Assembly: GCF_910592395.1 (NCBI RefSeq)
Contig: NC_088308.1
Span: forward strand, 16,013,501-16,077,500
Direction of reading: 5' to 3'
Length of the DNA stretch: 64,000 nucleotides
Origin: Lineus longissimus
Taxonomy: Eukaryota; Nemertea; Pilidiophora; Heteronemertea; Lineidae
Positions 1-20,040 of the stretch are shown piece after piece; the stretch's first letter is position 1, and the number at the start of each line of letters is the position of its first letter. Position numbers and translations under genes: made by a program. The notes below the pieces were generated by a model. That model ran no database searches and was not told the origin of the DNA. It worked only from the letters and a program-made list of their open reading frames with translations.

Positions 1-230
1 CCATCCACACTTTGATCATGGCATTTAAGATCAGATTTCCAAACATAGATGTGTGAAATCACCATTTTGTTCAATTCTCTCTACAACCACAAAATTTTCG
101 TGCCATTCTGATTATTTTGCATTTCTTCATTCTTTTTTGGCAAAACTTTTGAATGAAATGGTCAGGGCCATTGTGCTCACCTCATGTGAAGGAAAGACGG
201 TTGCAGAGCATGGTATTGTGTCATGTAGTG
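1..230. other. Unassigned sequence at left edge
   Basis: I see no gene, exon or repeat boundary here. The missing 3' coding exon of the RINT1 gene should lie in this direction, but nothing in this stretch on the minus strand resembles the conserved C-terminal RINT1 segment. Confidence 0.4.
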
Positions 231-234
231 TTAA

Positions 235-465
235 GGGTTGACCATAGGTACCACCACTTTGGCTAGAACTTGAAATCATAAAGCAATTAGAACTTCTTCA
301 AAACTTAGTGCATGCTCATTTAAAACCCTGGAGGCTGTTCGATTTCGAAGGAAAACAAAGAACAGACTCTAGCCCTTGAAATGAGCATTCACTGCGTTTT
401 GAAAGAGTTCTTGTTAATTTAGGATTTGGAGGTCCAGCCATGATGGCGGTACCTACGGTTAACCC
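235..465. mobile_element. TTAA-flanked foldback MITE
   Basis: A 231-bp palindromic element is flanked on both sides by TTAA (231-234 and 466-469). The left end reads GGGTTGACCATAGGTACC and the right end, read on the minus strand, GGGTTAACCGTAGGTACC. The similarity continues inwards, so most of the element folds back on itself. TTAA target duplications are typical of piggyBac and Kolobok transposons, so this is best read as a non-autonomous derivative of one of them. It has no coding capacity. Confidence 0.75.
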
Positions 466-559
466 TTAAAACTGATGTAGGTCAGGCAATAACGTACATG
501 TGAACTCAATTTTTGATGAATAGGCCTAGTCATTGCGGTTAAGAAACTTGCCACATAGT

Positions 560-1126
560 TACAGCCTGACGGCCAATTTTTCGCCATTTGACCTATGTGA
601 CCGTGAAAAGTAGGTGAAATTAAAAATCTGTGTGACATATATTGTATGGTGGTTAAATCATCATATCAAAAACCCGTATGATATGTGATGTATCCTTGCT
701 AGGAGAACCTACCATAAAAATGTTATCGAAAATGAGTCGCCCAAAGAGATATCACACTTTTAAGGTTTCAGCTCCTGGCCCCCTGGTGGCAAAGTCAAGA
801 ATCAGATCAAACCAAAATTCGGAGTCGGGGGTTACATAACATAGGGAGCCATGTGTACCAAATTTCAAGTTCATAGCTTTAGCGGTTAAGAAACGTGACA
901 TAGTTACATTCAGACAGCCAATTTACGCCATTTGACCTCTGTGACCTTGAAATTATGAAAAGTACGTCAAATCAAAAACCTGGGTCTTATGTCATGTAGC
1001 ATTGTTAAATGCATCCATGATAAAATTAGGTGATGATCAAGCCCTTAGTTCAGGAGATATAGCACTTTTAGTGTTTTAGGTTTTAGCCACCTGGTGGGCA
1101 AACTGTGAATCGGATCAGGCCCAAAC
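560..1126. repeat. Old dispersed repeat with internal duplication (left part)
   Basis: Two diverged copies of one unit follow each other here. Each has a block resembling 'gccatttgacctctgtgacc', then 'atgatgtatcc', then a 'ccctggtggcaaa' block. The repeat is interrupted at 1127 by another element and resumes at 1961, where it ends in a GGACGGACGGACG-rich tail followed by GTGAGCTAAAA. Related sequence occurs at 33150-33800. No conserved reading frame is seen, and the family is not identified. Confidence 0.55.
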
Positions 1127-1960
1127 TTGACGCAACGACCCAACGCGCCGCGTAGTGGCAAAATAGCGAAGCTGGTGAAACATTTATAACGGGTCACCGT
1201 GATCTCATTATGGACTTCTAGCACAATTATGGGGTTGTAACTACTTTGCTGTATATTGTCATGAGCACGCGACCTAAAGCCAACCTATTTATGTAAAGTG
1301 ATAATTAGAAGGTATACAGTTCAGGAAATGTTAATAAATAATCATTCCTTATCATCTTTTGAGAGCATTTTTAATTGTAAAAAGTATATGCCTACGTCAC
1401 AGAGTCTCTGCACTGGTAATTTTTATCACAGTAGCCTCGCGCAGCCAGACCTTCTTCACTTATTAGTCTGGCGCAAGCCAGGCGTTCATTGTACTAGACC
1501 TAGACATTTTCCACCACAATGTATCTGGGCCGAAAAAAACACTGCGCAAGATTACCTCGAGCTGGAGTTAAGATTAGATTATGCTAATGACTCGAGGAGC
1601 ATACTTCCTGATTGAGTTTTCCCAGAATGGTGCATATCGCGCGAAGCTACATACCATTAGGCCTCGCGTGGTGGCACTGAGACTCTAGAAGCTACTTGGT
1701 GATAACAAATGACGGACCTAACCAAAATTGATTACATTTTCGCATTGCTACAATGAAATACCTAACACTGAAACCACCTGTCTCTTGACTGCTTTAAGAG
1801 AGACTGGCATCATGCCTAGTCTCTCATAAAGCACAGTCAACAGAGAGAGACTGGCATCATGCCTAGTCTCTCTTAAAGCACAGTCAACAGACACCACTAT
1901 ACCCCCTCACACTCGGAAACCACCAACGCCCACCCCTTCCTGCTGCCTTAATACTTCTGG
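1127..1960. mobile_element. Short copy of a composite repeat with terminal hairpin
   Basis: Both ends of this 834-bp block match the ends of the longer block at 25410-28153. The left end begins TTGACGCAA followed by CCCAACGCGCCGCG, and the right end is the hairpin region plus a tract ending TAATACTTCTGG. It splits the older repeat on either side, which shows it inserted there. The hairpin motif (stem AGTCTCTCTTAAAGCACAG, loop ending CATGCCT) is partly duplicated at 1787-1888. It looks like an internal deletion derivative of the longer copy. The superfamily is unknown. Confidence 0.55.
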
Positions 1961-2115
1961 GTCTCCAAGGTGTCATTACACAAGGGTACATGTGTACCAA
2001 GATTCAACTCAATAGCTCTTATAGTTACGAAATGTGCCCTGCTGACGGACGATGGATGACGTACGCCACGGACGGACGGACGGACGCCAAAGCAGAGAGG
2101 TGAGCTAAAAATAGC
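1961..2115. repeat. Old dispersed repeat (right part, GGAC-rich tail)
   Basis: This continues the repeat interrupted at 1127: the sequence around 'catgtgtaccaa' corresponds to the uninterrupted copy near 851. The tail has four tandem GGAC units (about 2071-2090) and ends GTGAGCTAAAA. Confidence 0.5.
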
Positions 2116-2127
2116 TTTTAAGGTATA

Positions 2128-3036
2128 CAGTAGAACCTCCCTTAGCGGACACCTCTGTCAGGCGGACACCTCTACATTACGGACACGTCCGGCCAGTCCC
2201 GATTTTTTTCTAAGTCATTTCCAATAACAAAAACCTCTGTACGGCGGACACCTCTCTACTCCGAATTGCGGACAGGGCGATGGCCAATTTTTGGTCCAAT
2301 TCCCTCCCAATTACGGACAATAGGCAAAAACAATGGTTTCCCACGTGCGCTTGGAGAGTCAAGTAGCCTAAGCCCGACAGGTGTGATATTTGCGTAATTA
2401 ATCAACGTAATTACCCCATGGCATTGGGTGATATGAATAAAGACTAGCGAATGCTTTTATCTAAAACTCCATGTACATTTACACTAGACCTTTCTGTACA
2501 AAATTGAAGTAAAAGCATTTGCTAGTCTTTATTCATATCACCCATTGTGTTTTTGTATCCTAATTAAGCCGCGGCATTTGTTTACTCATCTTTTCAACTA
2601 ATCACATAGGCCTATTGTGTCAACGGACACTCATAAATCCACGCGGTTTTGTCAGTGTTGCGGCGAATATGCGTTAGTAGAGATATTTGAAAAAATTTAT
2701 CATTAATCAAAGGTGGCTGATGGATAGAAATGATGGTGTTTTTTTTCACACATTATGACATGTCAAGGAGATTTTGCAATAAAAGGGGCACCTTTTACTG
2801 GAGAGATTATTCACTTTCTGAGTTCCAAAGTAGCTCACGTCATTCAACGCAACATCACAAGCAAATACCGATCAGCCAACAGGTTCAAAGTTTCTACGCT
2901 AGATGTCGACACAGAGAAAACCAAGACCTGCAAGGCAGGAACTTCAAATCCACCTATCGGACGATTTGGCATAGCCTCTCTATTGCGGACACCTGGGCCC
3001 AGTCCCATGGGTGTCTGCAATAGAGAGGTTGTACTG
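2128..3036. mobile_element. Pogo/Tc1-mariner-like MITE with TA duplication
   Basis: The left end is CAGTAGAACCTCCCTTAGCG. The right end on the minus strand is CAGTACAACCTCTCTATTGC. Each end is flanked by TA, the target duplication of Tc1/mariner/pogo transposons. A related 180-bp element lies at 62569-62748. The 909-bp interior has short open frames but no transposase motif I can recognise, so it is probably non-autonomous. Confidence 0.75.
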
Positions 3037-3209
3037 TATATCTATTTTGAAGGCATACAAAATTTTTCTTTCATTCTTTCAATTAAGTATTTTGTCATTT
3101 CTTACTTTCTTGAATCGCTGTGATTGAAATCGATGTGAAATCAGCGAACACAGAAGAAACAGAACCACCTCATGAAAAGTTTTAATTCTTGTTAGAAAAA
3201 TTTACTTAC

Positions 3210-13348
<10,139 letters not shown>

Positions 13349-13576
13349 GTTGGAGGCTACTCGCGATTTCCTACATCTTTCATAAACCCTCCATATACAC
13401 GTTGCGAGTTGAACCAACTATGTGATGACGTAATCTAAATTGAAAGCGCGGGAAATACGAGTGCCAATTACAGGGTGGCCCCGAATTACTTTCCCTGCCA
13501 GAGACATTTTTCTTCAGGAGTGATCTAGAACTATAATCAGCAGTCACCGTCATCCGGTAAGGAGTATTAGGCTGAG
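13349..13576 (-). promoter_or_regulatory. RINT1: Probable 5' UTR and promoter region of RINT1
   Basis: This is sequence upstream of the RINT1 start codon. It contains a few CpG-containing motifs such as GCGCGGGAAATACG (minus-strand complement near 13446-13455) but no convincing TATA box. The assignment rests on position only. Confidence 0.35.
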
Positions 13577-13956
13577 GGCAGGCGGTATTTGCACCACGCC
13601 ACCACGGGCACCACGCGACCACCACGCCACCACGCGAACAGGCGGAGCGATCATAATGACGATATCAAAACAGACCATCAGACCACAGACACTTGAGAGT
13701 TGTGGTTACACCTACCAATTATAGATGGCATGTTGGTATACTGCGTTGTTGCCTGACGGGATTTACGAGTATTTATTACTTGTTAATGGCATTCGCAAAA
13801 AGCAGGGCTATTATTAAGCCGCTATACATCCGTGTCCAACCGTTTGTCATGAGAGATCTTATCACACCATTATTGTTATCACAATACTGTCACTGCGGAG
13901 AAAGTATAGATCGGAGACCTATTATTGCGAATTCGTGTTGTACAGAGACTTGTCCA

Positions 13957-14255
13957 TTAAAGGGGCACTATAGGCAGCATCTTGGTAGGCAACATAAAGT
14001 TACACAAAGTAGCCAGTGAGTCTCTCACCTCTCACAGTTTGTCCTAACCTAGTCACGCCTGTAACAGGGATACATTCAGTGATGAATCAAATAAGACCTA
14101 ATGCCCTTACTCTGTTTATAAGTCAGCTAAAGTTGGCCAATTTGACCCCCTGCTCCTACATAGTCCCCCTTTAATGGGAAACTATAGGCAACAGCTAGGT
14201 AGGCAAGATAAAGTTACATAAAGTCGCCAATAAGGGTCTCTCACACAACAGTATG
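13957..14255 (+). repeat. Two copies of the CTATAGGCA / GGTAGGCAA repeat family
   Basis: Units begin near AGGGGCACTATAGGCAGCAT and GGGAAACTATAGGCAACAGC. Each is followed by TAGGTAGGCAA(G/C)ATAAAGTTAC and a 'TCTCTCAC' block. The same terminal sequence recurs at 27007-27065 and, inverted, at 27712-27786 and about 55840-55890. It is therefore a mobile family's terminal sequence. Confidence 0.55.
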
Positions 14256-14301
14256 TTGAAACTATGCACACGTGTTCGAGTGAGTGATAAATCTAACTCC
14301 T

Positions 14302-14322
14302 CCCCCCCCCCCCCCCCCCCCC
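14302..14322 (+). repeat. 21-nt C homopolymer
   Basis: An uninterrupted run of 21 C lies inside the 1.1-kb inverted-repeat element. A 17-nt G run lies in a related repeat context at 55800-55816. Confidence 0.95.
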
Positions 14323-14747
14323 AACCCACCCCACCCAAACGAACGGCCACCCCTTTAAAGGGAGATCGACTATATAACCCACTCGTACTCGTATGGTTTT
14401 TGCAGGTCAGTCGTCAGTTGGAGTAGGTCTAGTTACTCAACGGTAATTCAGTACGTATTTCCGTAGTTGGCGTACGCCTTTATTCCAATAATCCCAAGAA
14501 CGGGCATCAGAGAAGCTAGGATAGCAGCCAACGCCATCTATAATTGTTCCAAGAAACCATGATCCAATGAATCGACCGCTATTTTGATATCGTCATTATG
14601 ATCGCGCCGCCTGTTCGCGTGGTGGCGTGGTGGTCGCGTGGTGCCCGTGGTGGCGTGGTGCAAATACCGCCTGCCAGCCTAGGCTGAGGGGTTGAGTTGC
14701 GTTATCGCGGCGCTGTTATTGCAGTGAGTCAGTCTATGTTACTGCCT

Positions 14748-14935
14748 CGATTTTCTGATCAGTCATAGGGAAGATTAGACAGCTCTGTCCATGTTAGGCT
14801 ATATGATAACTTGACCACACTACTGTGAGCAGAAGTCAGTGGAGCACAGACAGGTAGTCATAGTCAACCGAAACTAGATCAACTTACTGAATTCCTGTAG
14901 TATGCACATGTTTCTAGGTCAAGTTTGGTTGCAAT
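14748..14935. repeat. Host repeat interrupted by the LTR element (left half)
   Basis: The sequence from 'cagtcatagg' through 'gcacatgtttctaggtcaag' and 'tttggttgcaat' aligns with 34650-34855. It stops exactly at the start of the 5' LTR. The continuation is found beyond the 3' LTR at 29682 onward, so this is the insertion target. Confidence 0.75.
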
Positions 14936-15226
14936 TGTTATATATAGTTTAGACCCTTCCATGAGGAGCCTCAGCGTTAGGACCCTCCGTCACGTGACCA
15001 CGTGGAAGGAGGCTGATCTCCAGGTATAAACTGGGTCAAGCGATCAGAAGTGCGCGGACCTCCGTCTCTATAGGTCACGCGTTACCCTATCTATTGTCTA
15101 TTGCTGGTCATCCGACTCTTGCCCTGATGTGGCTTCTTGTCTAGGACATTATAGTGAATAAACTTATAACATGATAAGAGGATATTCTTAGTCCATTCGA
15201 ATTCTGTTGACGATCCCAACATGACA
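14936..15226 (+). repeat. 5' LTR
   Basis: 291 bp, beginning TGTTATATATAG and ending ATGACA. It contains the words CCATGAGGAGCCTCAGCG and CGTCACGTGACCACGTGG. A GTATAAACTGGG motif at about 15023 could serve as a TATA-like promoter element and AGTGAATAAAC at about 15153 includes AATAAA, a candidate polyadenylation signal. Identity with the 3' LTR is about 98-99 percent by eye. Confidence 0.9.
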
Positions 15227-16200
15227 CAATGGACATCTTGGCAAATATATTCAAGCGGAACATCTTATAACGGACTACTCTCTACTGTAGGACCGATTTT
15301 CAACTTCAACAGGCCGCCAGATTGTATATCACCAATTCCGTCCCGAACTCATCATTTTAGAAACTGGTCGTGCCGATTTCTTGACGCCATATTGAGCGCC
15401 TTGCTCGATGGATTGTTAAACGTCACAGCACCACGTGATTGTGAGCGCCGCCTCTGATTGGCTCTACCGTAACTAATTACCATGCAAATCTATACGCAAA
15501 CGTGTTTCATCGTTGTGGATTCAACTCTGTGATCCCCGTTTCCGAGACACTGTAAAAATTGTTTTGACACCCGTCACTATCTGTCTTATCAGCTGACCCT
15601 GATGTCTACACGTACCATGATATGCCAGTACCAAGTATTCTCCAAGACTTCGTCTGTTTCCTCATGATCATCATCCAAGACTGTGTTTCCTCGTAATCTT
15701 CATCCAGATTCCAAGACTGGGTCTCCTCCGTTTGTCAAGACTGTGTGTTTCATCATAATCTTCATTCAAGACTTTGCCGACTGTTAGTGATTGTGACATC
15801 ACCAAGTGACATTCCAGCAGAGACTATGGATCAACTGTTCCTTAATAGACTTACATGTGATTGTTGATTTGCCTTATGATTACCATGCTGTGATAAAATT
15901 TCTTGCCCTGTTTCAGTTCACCAAGACAGCCCCTTCGCCCCTCGCCATTGAAATGTATTGTAACTAACTTTTCCGCCCATTCCAGTACATGCAACATCCT
16001 GATGTAACTAACTTTTCACCGCCATTTCAGCATTTTCTTCCAGCCAACTGAACAGTATCACCACCCTCATCCTCCAATAGATCATCATCATCATAGATAT
16101 TCCGCTTATTTAACCGAGTCGATTTTTGCGGTTTCCGTTTCTTGATTTAACTTGAAAACATGTGCGTGCGGGCACCACTGACTTGCCTTAATCTCAAACA
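15227..16200 (+). other. Leader of the LTR element
   Basis: Non-coding leader between the LTR and the inserted LINE, rich in 'ccaagactgtgt' and 'atcttcat' words. I cannot identify a standard primer-binding site. The sequence directly after the LTR reads CAATGGACATCTTGGC, which does not start with the usual TGG-tRNA complement at the boundary, although TGGACATCTTGGC begins three bases in. Confidence 0.5.
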
Positions 16201-18640
16201 CAAAAAGGGTGGGAACTGTGCAATGTATTTACAATGTTCATAATAACAGTTTATTTGCGTACATACTACTCCGTCCTTATACTATCACTACACCTCGGCA
16301 AACTTTCCTGGCTCGTTTGCCCAGTGCCTGTCCAGTCTCGCTTTGAAACAATCTATTGACGGCGCCATCACCACACTCTCTGGAAGGCTATTCCAATCCT
16401 TTGGAATTCTAACCATGAACGCATTCTTTCTTTGCAGTGTCATTGGCCTCGTTACTAGCAGTTTTCTGCTGTTGCCCCTGGTATTGTATCTATCATTCAC
16501 ATGATGATATGGCGCCAGGAGGGGAGAGCTCTTTTCAAACAGATTGTATGTGAGGATCATGTCACCTCTCCTCCTCCTGTGCGCCAGTAAGAACATGTCT
16601 AAACTCCTTAGCCGCTGGCTGTAGGTCAGTGTTGACATTCCCTTTATCATCTTTGTAAAACGTCGTTGGACTTTCTTGACTTTCATTATGTGTTTGACTT
16701 TCGTACTGTTCCAGACTGGGGCCGCATACTCTAATATGGATCTAGCCATGGAGGCAAATAAGAGTTTTCCCGTCCTCGAATCTAGGTGCCTTAGCGTCCT
16801 TTTGATAGTGAAGGATACCCTGGTTGCGCTTGCACAGATTCGGGCAATATGCTCCTCTGGGTCCAGGCTTACCGATGTGGTATAGCCAAGGTCCTTGACT
16901 GAGTTTGACGGCACAATCTCTTCGTAGCATATCCGGTATTTAAATGCTGGCGCCCCTCTCCCCAGACGTAGCAACTGACATTTGGATGGGTTGAAATCCA
17001 TCTCCCAATGTCTTCCCCATCGGTGAAGACAGTCTAAGTCTCTCTGCAAGGACTCACAGTCCTCAACAGATTTGATTTCCCTGTACAACTTCACATCATC
17101 AGCGAAAAGCATAAGCGTGTTCCAAATACCAGCCGGAATGTCGTTTACAAATATAACAAACAGAAGTGGTCCAAGCACACTGCCCTGAGGCATCCCGCTG
17201 ACTACTGGAGACTCTCTCGGCCTCCCATTTCCTATTTCCACAAATTGTGACCGGCTCTCTAGGAAACAGCGAATCCACCTTACACACTGATCGTTTACCC
17301 CCAGGCTCTTCACTTTTGATAATAGTCTACTATGAGGCACAGAGTCGAATGCCTTCTTAAAATCCAAGAATAAGACATCGACGCACCCCCCCTATCTAGG
17401 ATAGCTGACCAATCTTCGTTACATTTTAGTAAATTGTCCACGGTGGACTTACCAGGTACAAAACCATACTGGGATTCTGTGAGTTTCTGGCCTTTTTGTA
17501 AGTAATCCATTATCGAGTCTCGTATTATAGCCTCCATTACCTTGCACACAACCGATGTTAGGCTTACTGGCCGGTAGTTACCCACCAGATACTTATGGTC
17601 CTTTTTATGTATGGGGGCTATCCGGGCCTTCTTCCAATCCTGTGGTATCTGACCATTTAACAGCGATTTGTTGAAAAGGGCCGCTAGTGGTGGAGCTAGC
17701 TCGTGAGCAAGCTCTTTCAAAACTCTTGGGGACATCAAATCAGGGCCAGGGGCTTTGTCAGGCTTCAGCTCCCTCAACTTCTTTTCTACTTGCTCGGTCT
17801 TTATGACAATGTTAGCCTGGGTGTCGTCACTATCGGTACTCTCATCCTCAAAATGTGATTCCACCTTGAAAACACTGCTGAAGAATTTGTTGAACTCCTC
17901 CGCCTTTTCATAATCATCGGTCACCACCTTGCCATTTACCTTAAGGTCAGGAATTTTACTCTTGGACTTACATTTCTTTCGCACATATCTCCAGAACCAA
18001 TTCGGGTTTCTCCTGGAATCGAGAGCAATCCTTGCTTCATGCTGTTTGACCGCCTCCCTCGTAGCTTTCCTAGCTGCCCTCTCTCCTTGCTGATTGGTAC
18101 CCTATGTAGTCTTGTCCTTCTCGAGTTCTCAGGTATCTTGCAAACGCCTCTTTCTTTTTACGGACTTTCTTGAGAGCATCTGGGTTTGCCCACAGTGGCT
18201 TTTTCTTGGCTCTGGGTTTGCCTCTTACTGGAGTAAATCTGGTCTCTATTTCAAAGATTTTATTTTTAATCTCAGTCCAAGCTTTGTCAACGTCACACCT
18301 CAATACACAGTCCAATAACATCTCCCCGTTCACATTTTGGCGCATTTTTTCAAAGTCAGCCCTGTCATAGTTCAGAGATTTTTGACGTCCCAAGGTCTGA
18401 CCCCCGTCTTGTCTACCTATGACTTTGTCCCCCACCTTCAGAGTGACACACAGTACCACACGGTGGAAGGTGGAAGGTATTCGATATCGTCCACTAGTCC
18501 ATCATCTCTTGTTAGTATTAAGTCAAGCAGACTTGGCCTATGCCCAGTTCTATACCGCGTGGGCTTGTCCACATGCTGCGTCAAATAGTTTTCAAGGAAT
18601 TAGAGAATTATCTTTTTCCCATAATATAATAGATTGACAA
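16200..18640 (-). mobile_element. CR1/Jockey-like LINE, 5'-truncated, nested in the LTR element
   Basis: This non-LTR retrotransposon lies on the minus strand between the leader and gag of the LTR element. It retains the end of the endonuclease domain, a complete reverse transcriptase and the C-terminal region. The 3' end is near 16200 and the truncated 5' end near 18640, 10-15 bp from the gag start. CR1-like LINEs often lack clear target duplications and none is seen. The reading frame is broken near 18075-18110 and at a run of seven G near 17388-17394 (complement). Confidence 0.88.
16288..18459 (-). pseudogene. LINE ORF2: endonuclease C-terminus plus reverse transcriptase, frameshifted
   Basis: Three overlapping open segments read on the minus strand: 18459-18070 (endonuclease end and linker, WANPDALKKVRKKKEAFARY), 17984-17310 (RT fingers, LKPDKAPGPD, NYRPVSLTSVVCKVMEAII, QYGFVPGKST) and 17367-16288 (RT palm and thumb). 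The palm has DFKKAFDSVPH, SGMPQGSVLGPLLF and the catalytic FADDVKLY, so the active-site residues survive. The C-terminal part contains VQRRFTKMIKGM, SLDMFLLAHRRRRGDMI and DWNSLPESVV, typical of CR1-like LINEs. Two frame breaks make it a pseudogene. One lies at a G homopolymer and could be an assembly error. Confidence 0.88.
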
Positions 18641-18651
18641 CATAAACCAAA

Positions 18652-19743
18652 ATGGTGTTGCGCCCCACTGATTTATTGCCTCCATACTTTGATGGTGAAG
18701 TATTAAGTCATGAACTCTCCACATCTTGGTGGCTGTCATTCCATGACTATCTTCAGGCACATAACCTGCATGAACCAGGTGATGACGATGCTATGAACAA
18801 TGTTGTGCGCCTTCTCAAGTGTCGCCTGTCTAAACATGCTCGCCTTTGGGCCGAGGACCAAGAATTTGAGGACTTGCCTGACCTCAAGGCACAATTTCTG
18901 AGTAGGTTTTCCCCTACCCACTCCCACTTTGCCAATGTACAGCAGTTTGAGTCGATTACTTACACCGCAAACCAGACTGCACAACAGCACCTAAGTAAAA
19001 TTAGGCTGGCTGCACTCCCCATTGGGTATGATGATAACCAGATCAAAAACAAACTGCTACAAACCTTGCCTCCTGATTGTCAGAAAGCCGTTATCATGGC
19101 AATGGATGCTGACGACGATTCAAACGCCATCGCCGAATGTGCGCAGCGGTTCCTTGATATCACACCACAGCGCGTACATTTCTCAACAGCAGCGGACCAA
19201 GTTCACGCCACCAGTGCCACAGACCACGTCCTCCATGCCATCCTAGCCAAGTTGGACGACCTGAAGATGGACTAAGCTTCGCCACCGCAGGCCCAGGCAG
19301 CTTTCCAAAGCCAGGACATAGACGCACCACGCAGTCCAAGACCCACATCGCCATACCCGCGATCCAGCCGCCCGTCTCGAAGCGGCGACTACGCCCACAA
19401 GCAGTGAAAACGGTCGCAATCCCCAAGCCGTCCACGAACCCGTGAAAGCCACCCCTGCCATTTTTGCGGCCGCACTGGTCATTTCTGGCATTATTGCCAC
19501 CGCTTCCAGGTTCAAGTCGCCCGAGGAGAGCTCCCCTCTGACTTCGTCCCACCAGCAGCCCGAGCAGCAAATACCAGGTTTCAACGACCACGTCCACCAA
19601 GCTACAATTATCAGCACCAGCCTACATATAGCCCGTCTGAGCAGCAGCCATATCAACAGCAAAACTACTGGGACCCTTCTGCTAACAACAATCAAGGACA
19701 ACAACAGACGACCAACTATACTAGTAATCAGCCACATTTTTAG
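18652..19743 (+). pseudogene. gag of the LTR retrotransposon, two in-frame stops
   Basis: An ATG at 18652 opens a capsid-like segment of 207 residues (retrotransposon gag motif around LSKHARLWAEDQEFEDLPDL and QFLSRFSPTH) that stops at TAA 19273-19275. The same frame continues through TGA 19405-19407 to TAG 19741-19743. It includes a CCHC zinc knuckle (C-x2-C-x4-H-x4-C, codons 19456-19497), showing that the downstream part also belonged to gag. The distal part is Gln/Pro/Tyr-rich. The protein packages element RNA. The two stops imply inactivation, unless one is a sequencing error. Confidence 0.85.
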
Positions 19744-20039
19744 ATAGGGGACGGTCAACAGGCCATATTGTGTCGCCCCCTAGTTGTAACAATGTTTTAA
19801 ATAATAATCCTGTACATTCTTCATCCCATGAATCTGAATACTTGGGCCCAGAGCCAATTGATCTAAAACTCACTGCACAAAATTATGTAAAAGGCTACCT
19901 CCCAGAGAAGCAGGGATTAGTAATTGTTGTTGACTCAGGTGCAACACGCACTTTAGTTTCTGGTTCATCTGTCAAAAAGTCTCCTTATCTTTCAAAATTG
20001 CCCAAGATGGACATTGATCCAATACATTTTCGCATAGGG
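19728..20039 (+). CDS. Retropepsin-like protease part of pol
   Basis: This frame is -1 relative to gag and opens just before the gag stop. It carries VVDSGATRTLVSG, the DSG active-site loop of retroviral-type aspartic proteases, with codons at 19932-19940. The frame ends at TGA 20040-20042. The rest of the protease fold continues in the next frame from 20041, so the junction is a one-base frame break. Possible causes are a mutation, an assembly error or a real frameshift site. Confidence 0.75.
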
Positions 20040-20040
20040 T

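Larger units (their letters stand above)
13577..14675. mobile_element. 1.1-kb element with 94-bp GC-rich terminal inverted repeats
   Basis: The arms at 13577-13670 and 14582-14675 are nearly perfect inverted copies, with about one or two mismatches by eye. Each contains clustered CCACCACG / CGTGGTGG words and TCATAATGACGATATCAAAA. The interior holds two tandem copies of a dispersed repeat (13957-14040 and 14169-14255) and a run of 21 C (14302-14322). The left arm starts about 230 bp upstream of the RINT1 start codon. The transposon class is unknown, since target duplications are not obvious. Confidence 0.65.

Noticed and set aside
2755-3123. Transposase fragment inside the pogo-like MITE
   Set aside because: The frame runs past the element's right terminus and has no helix-turn-helix or DDE motif that I can recognise.
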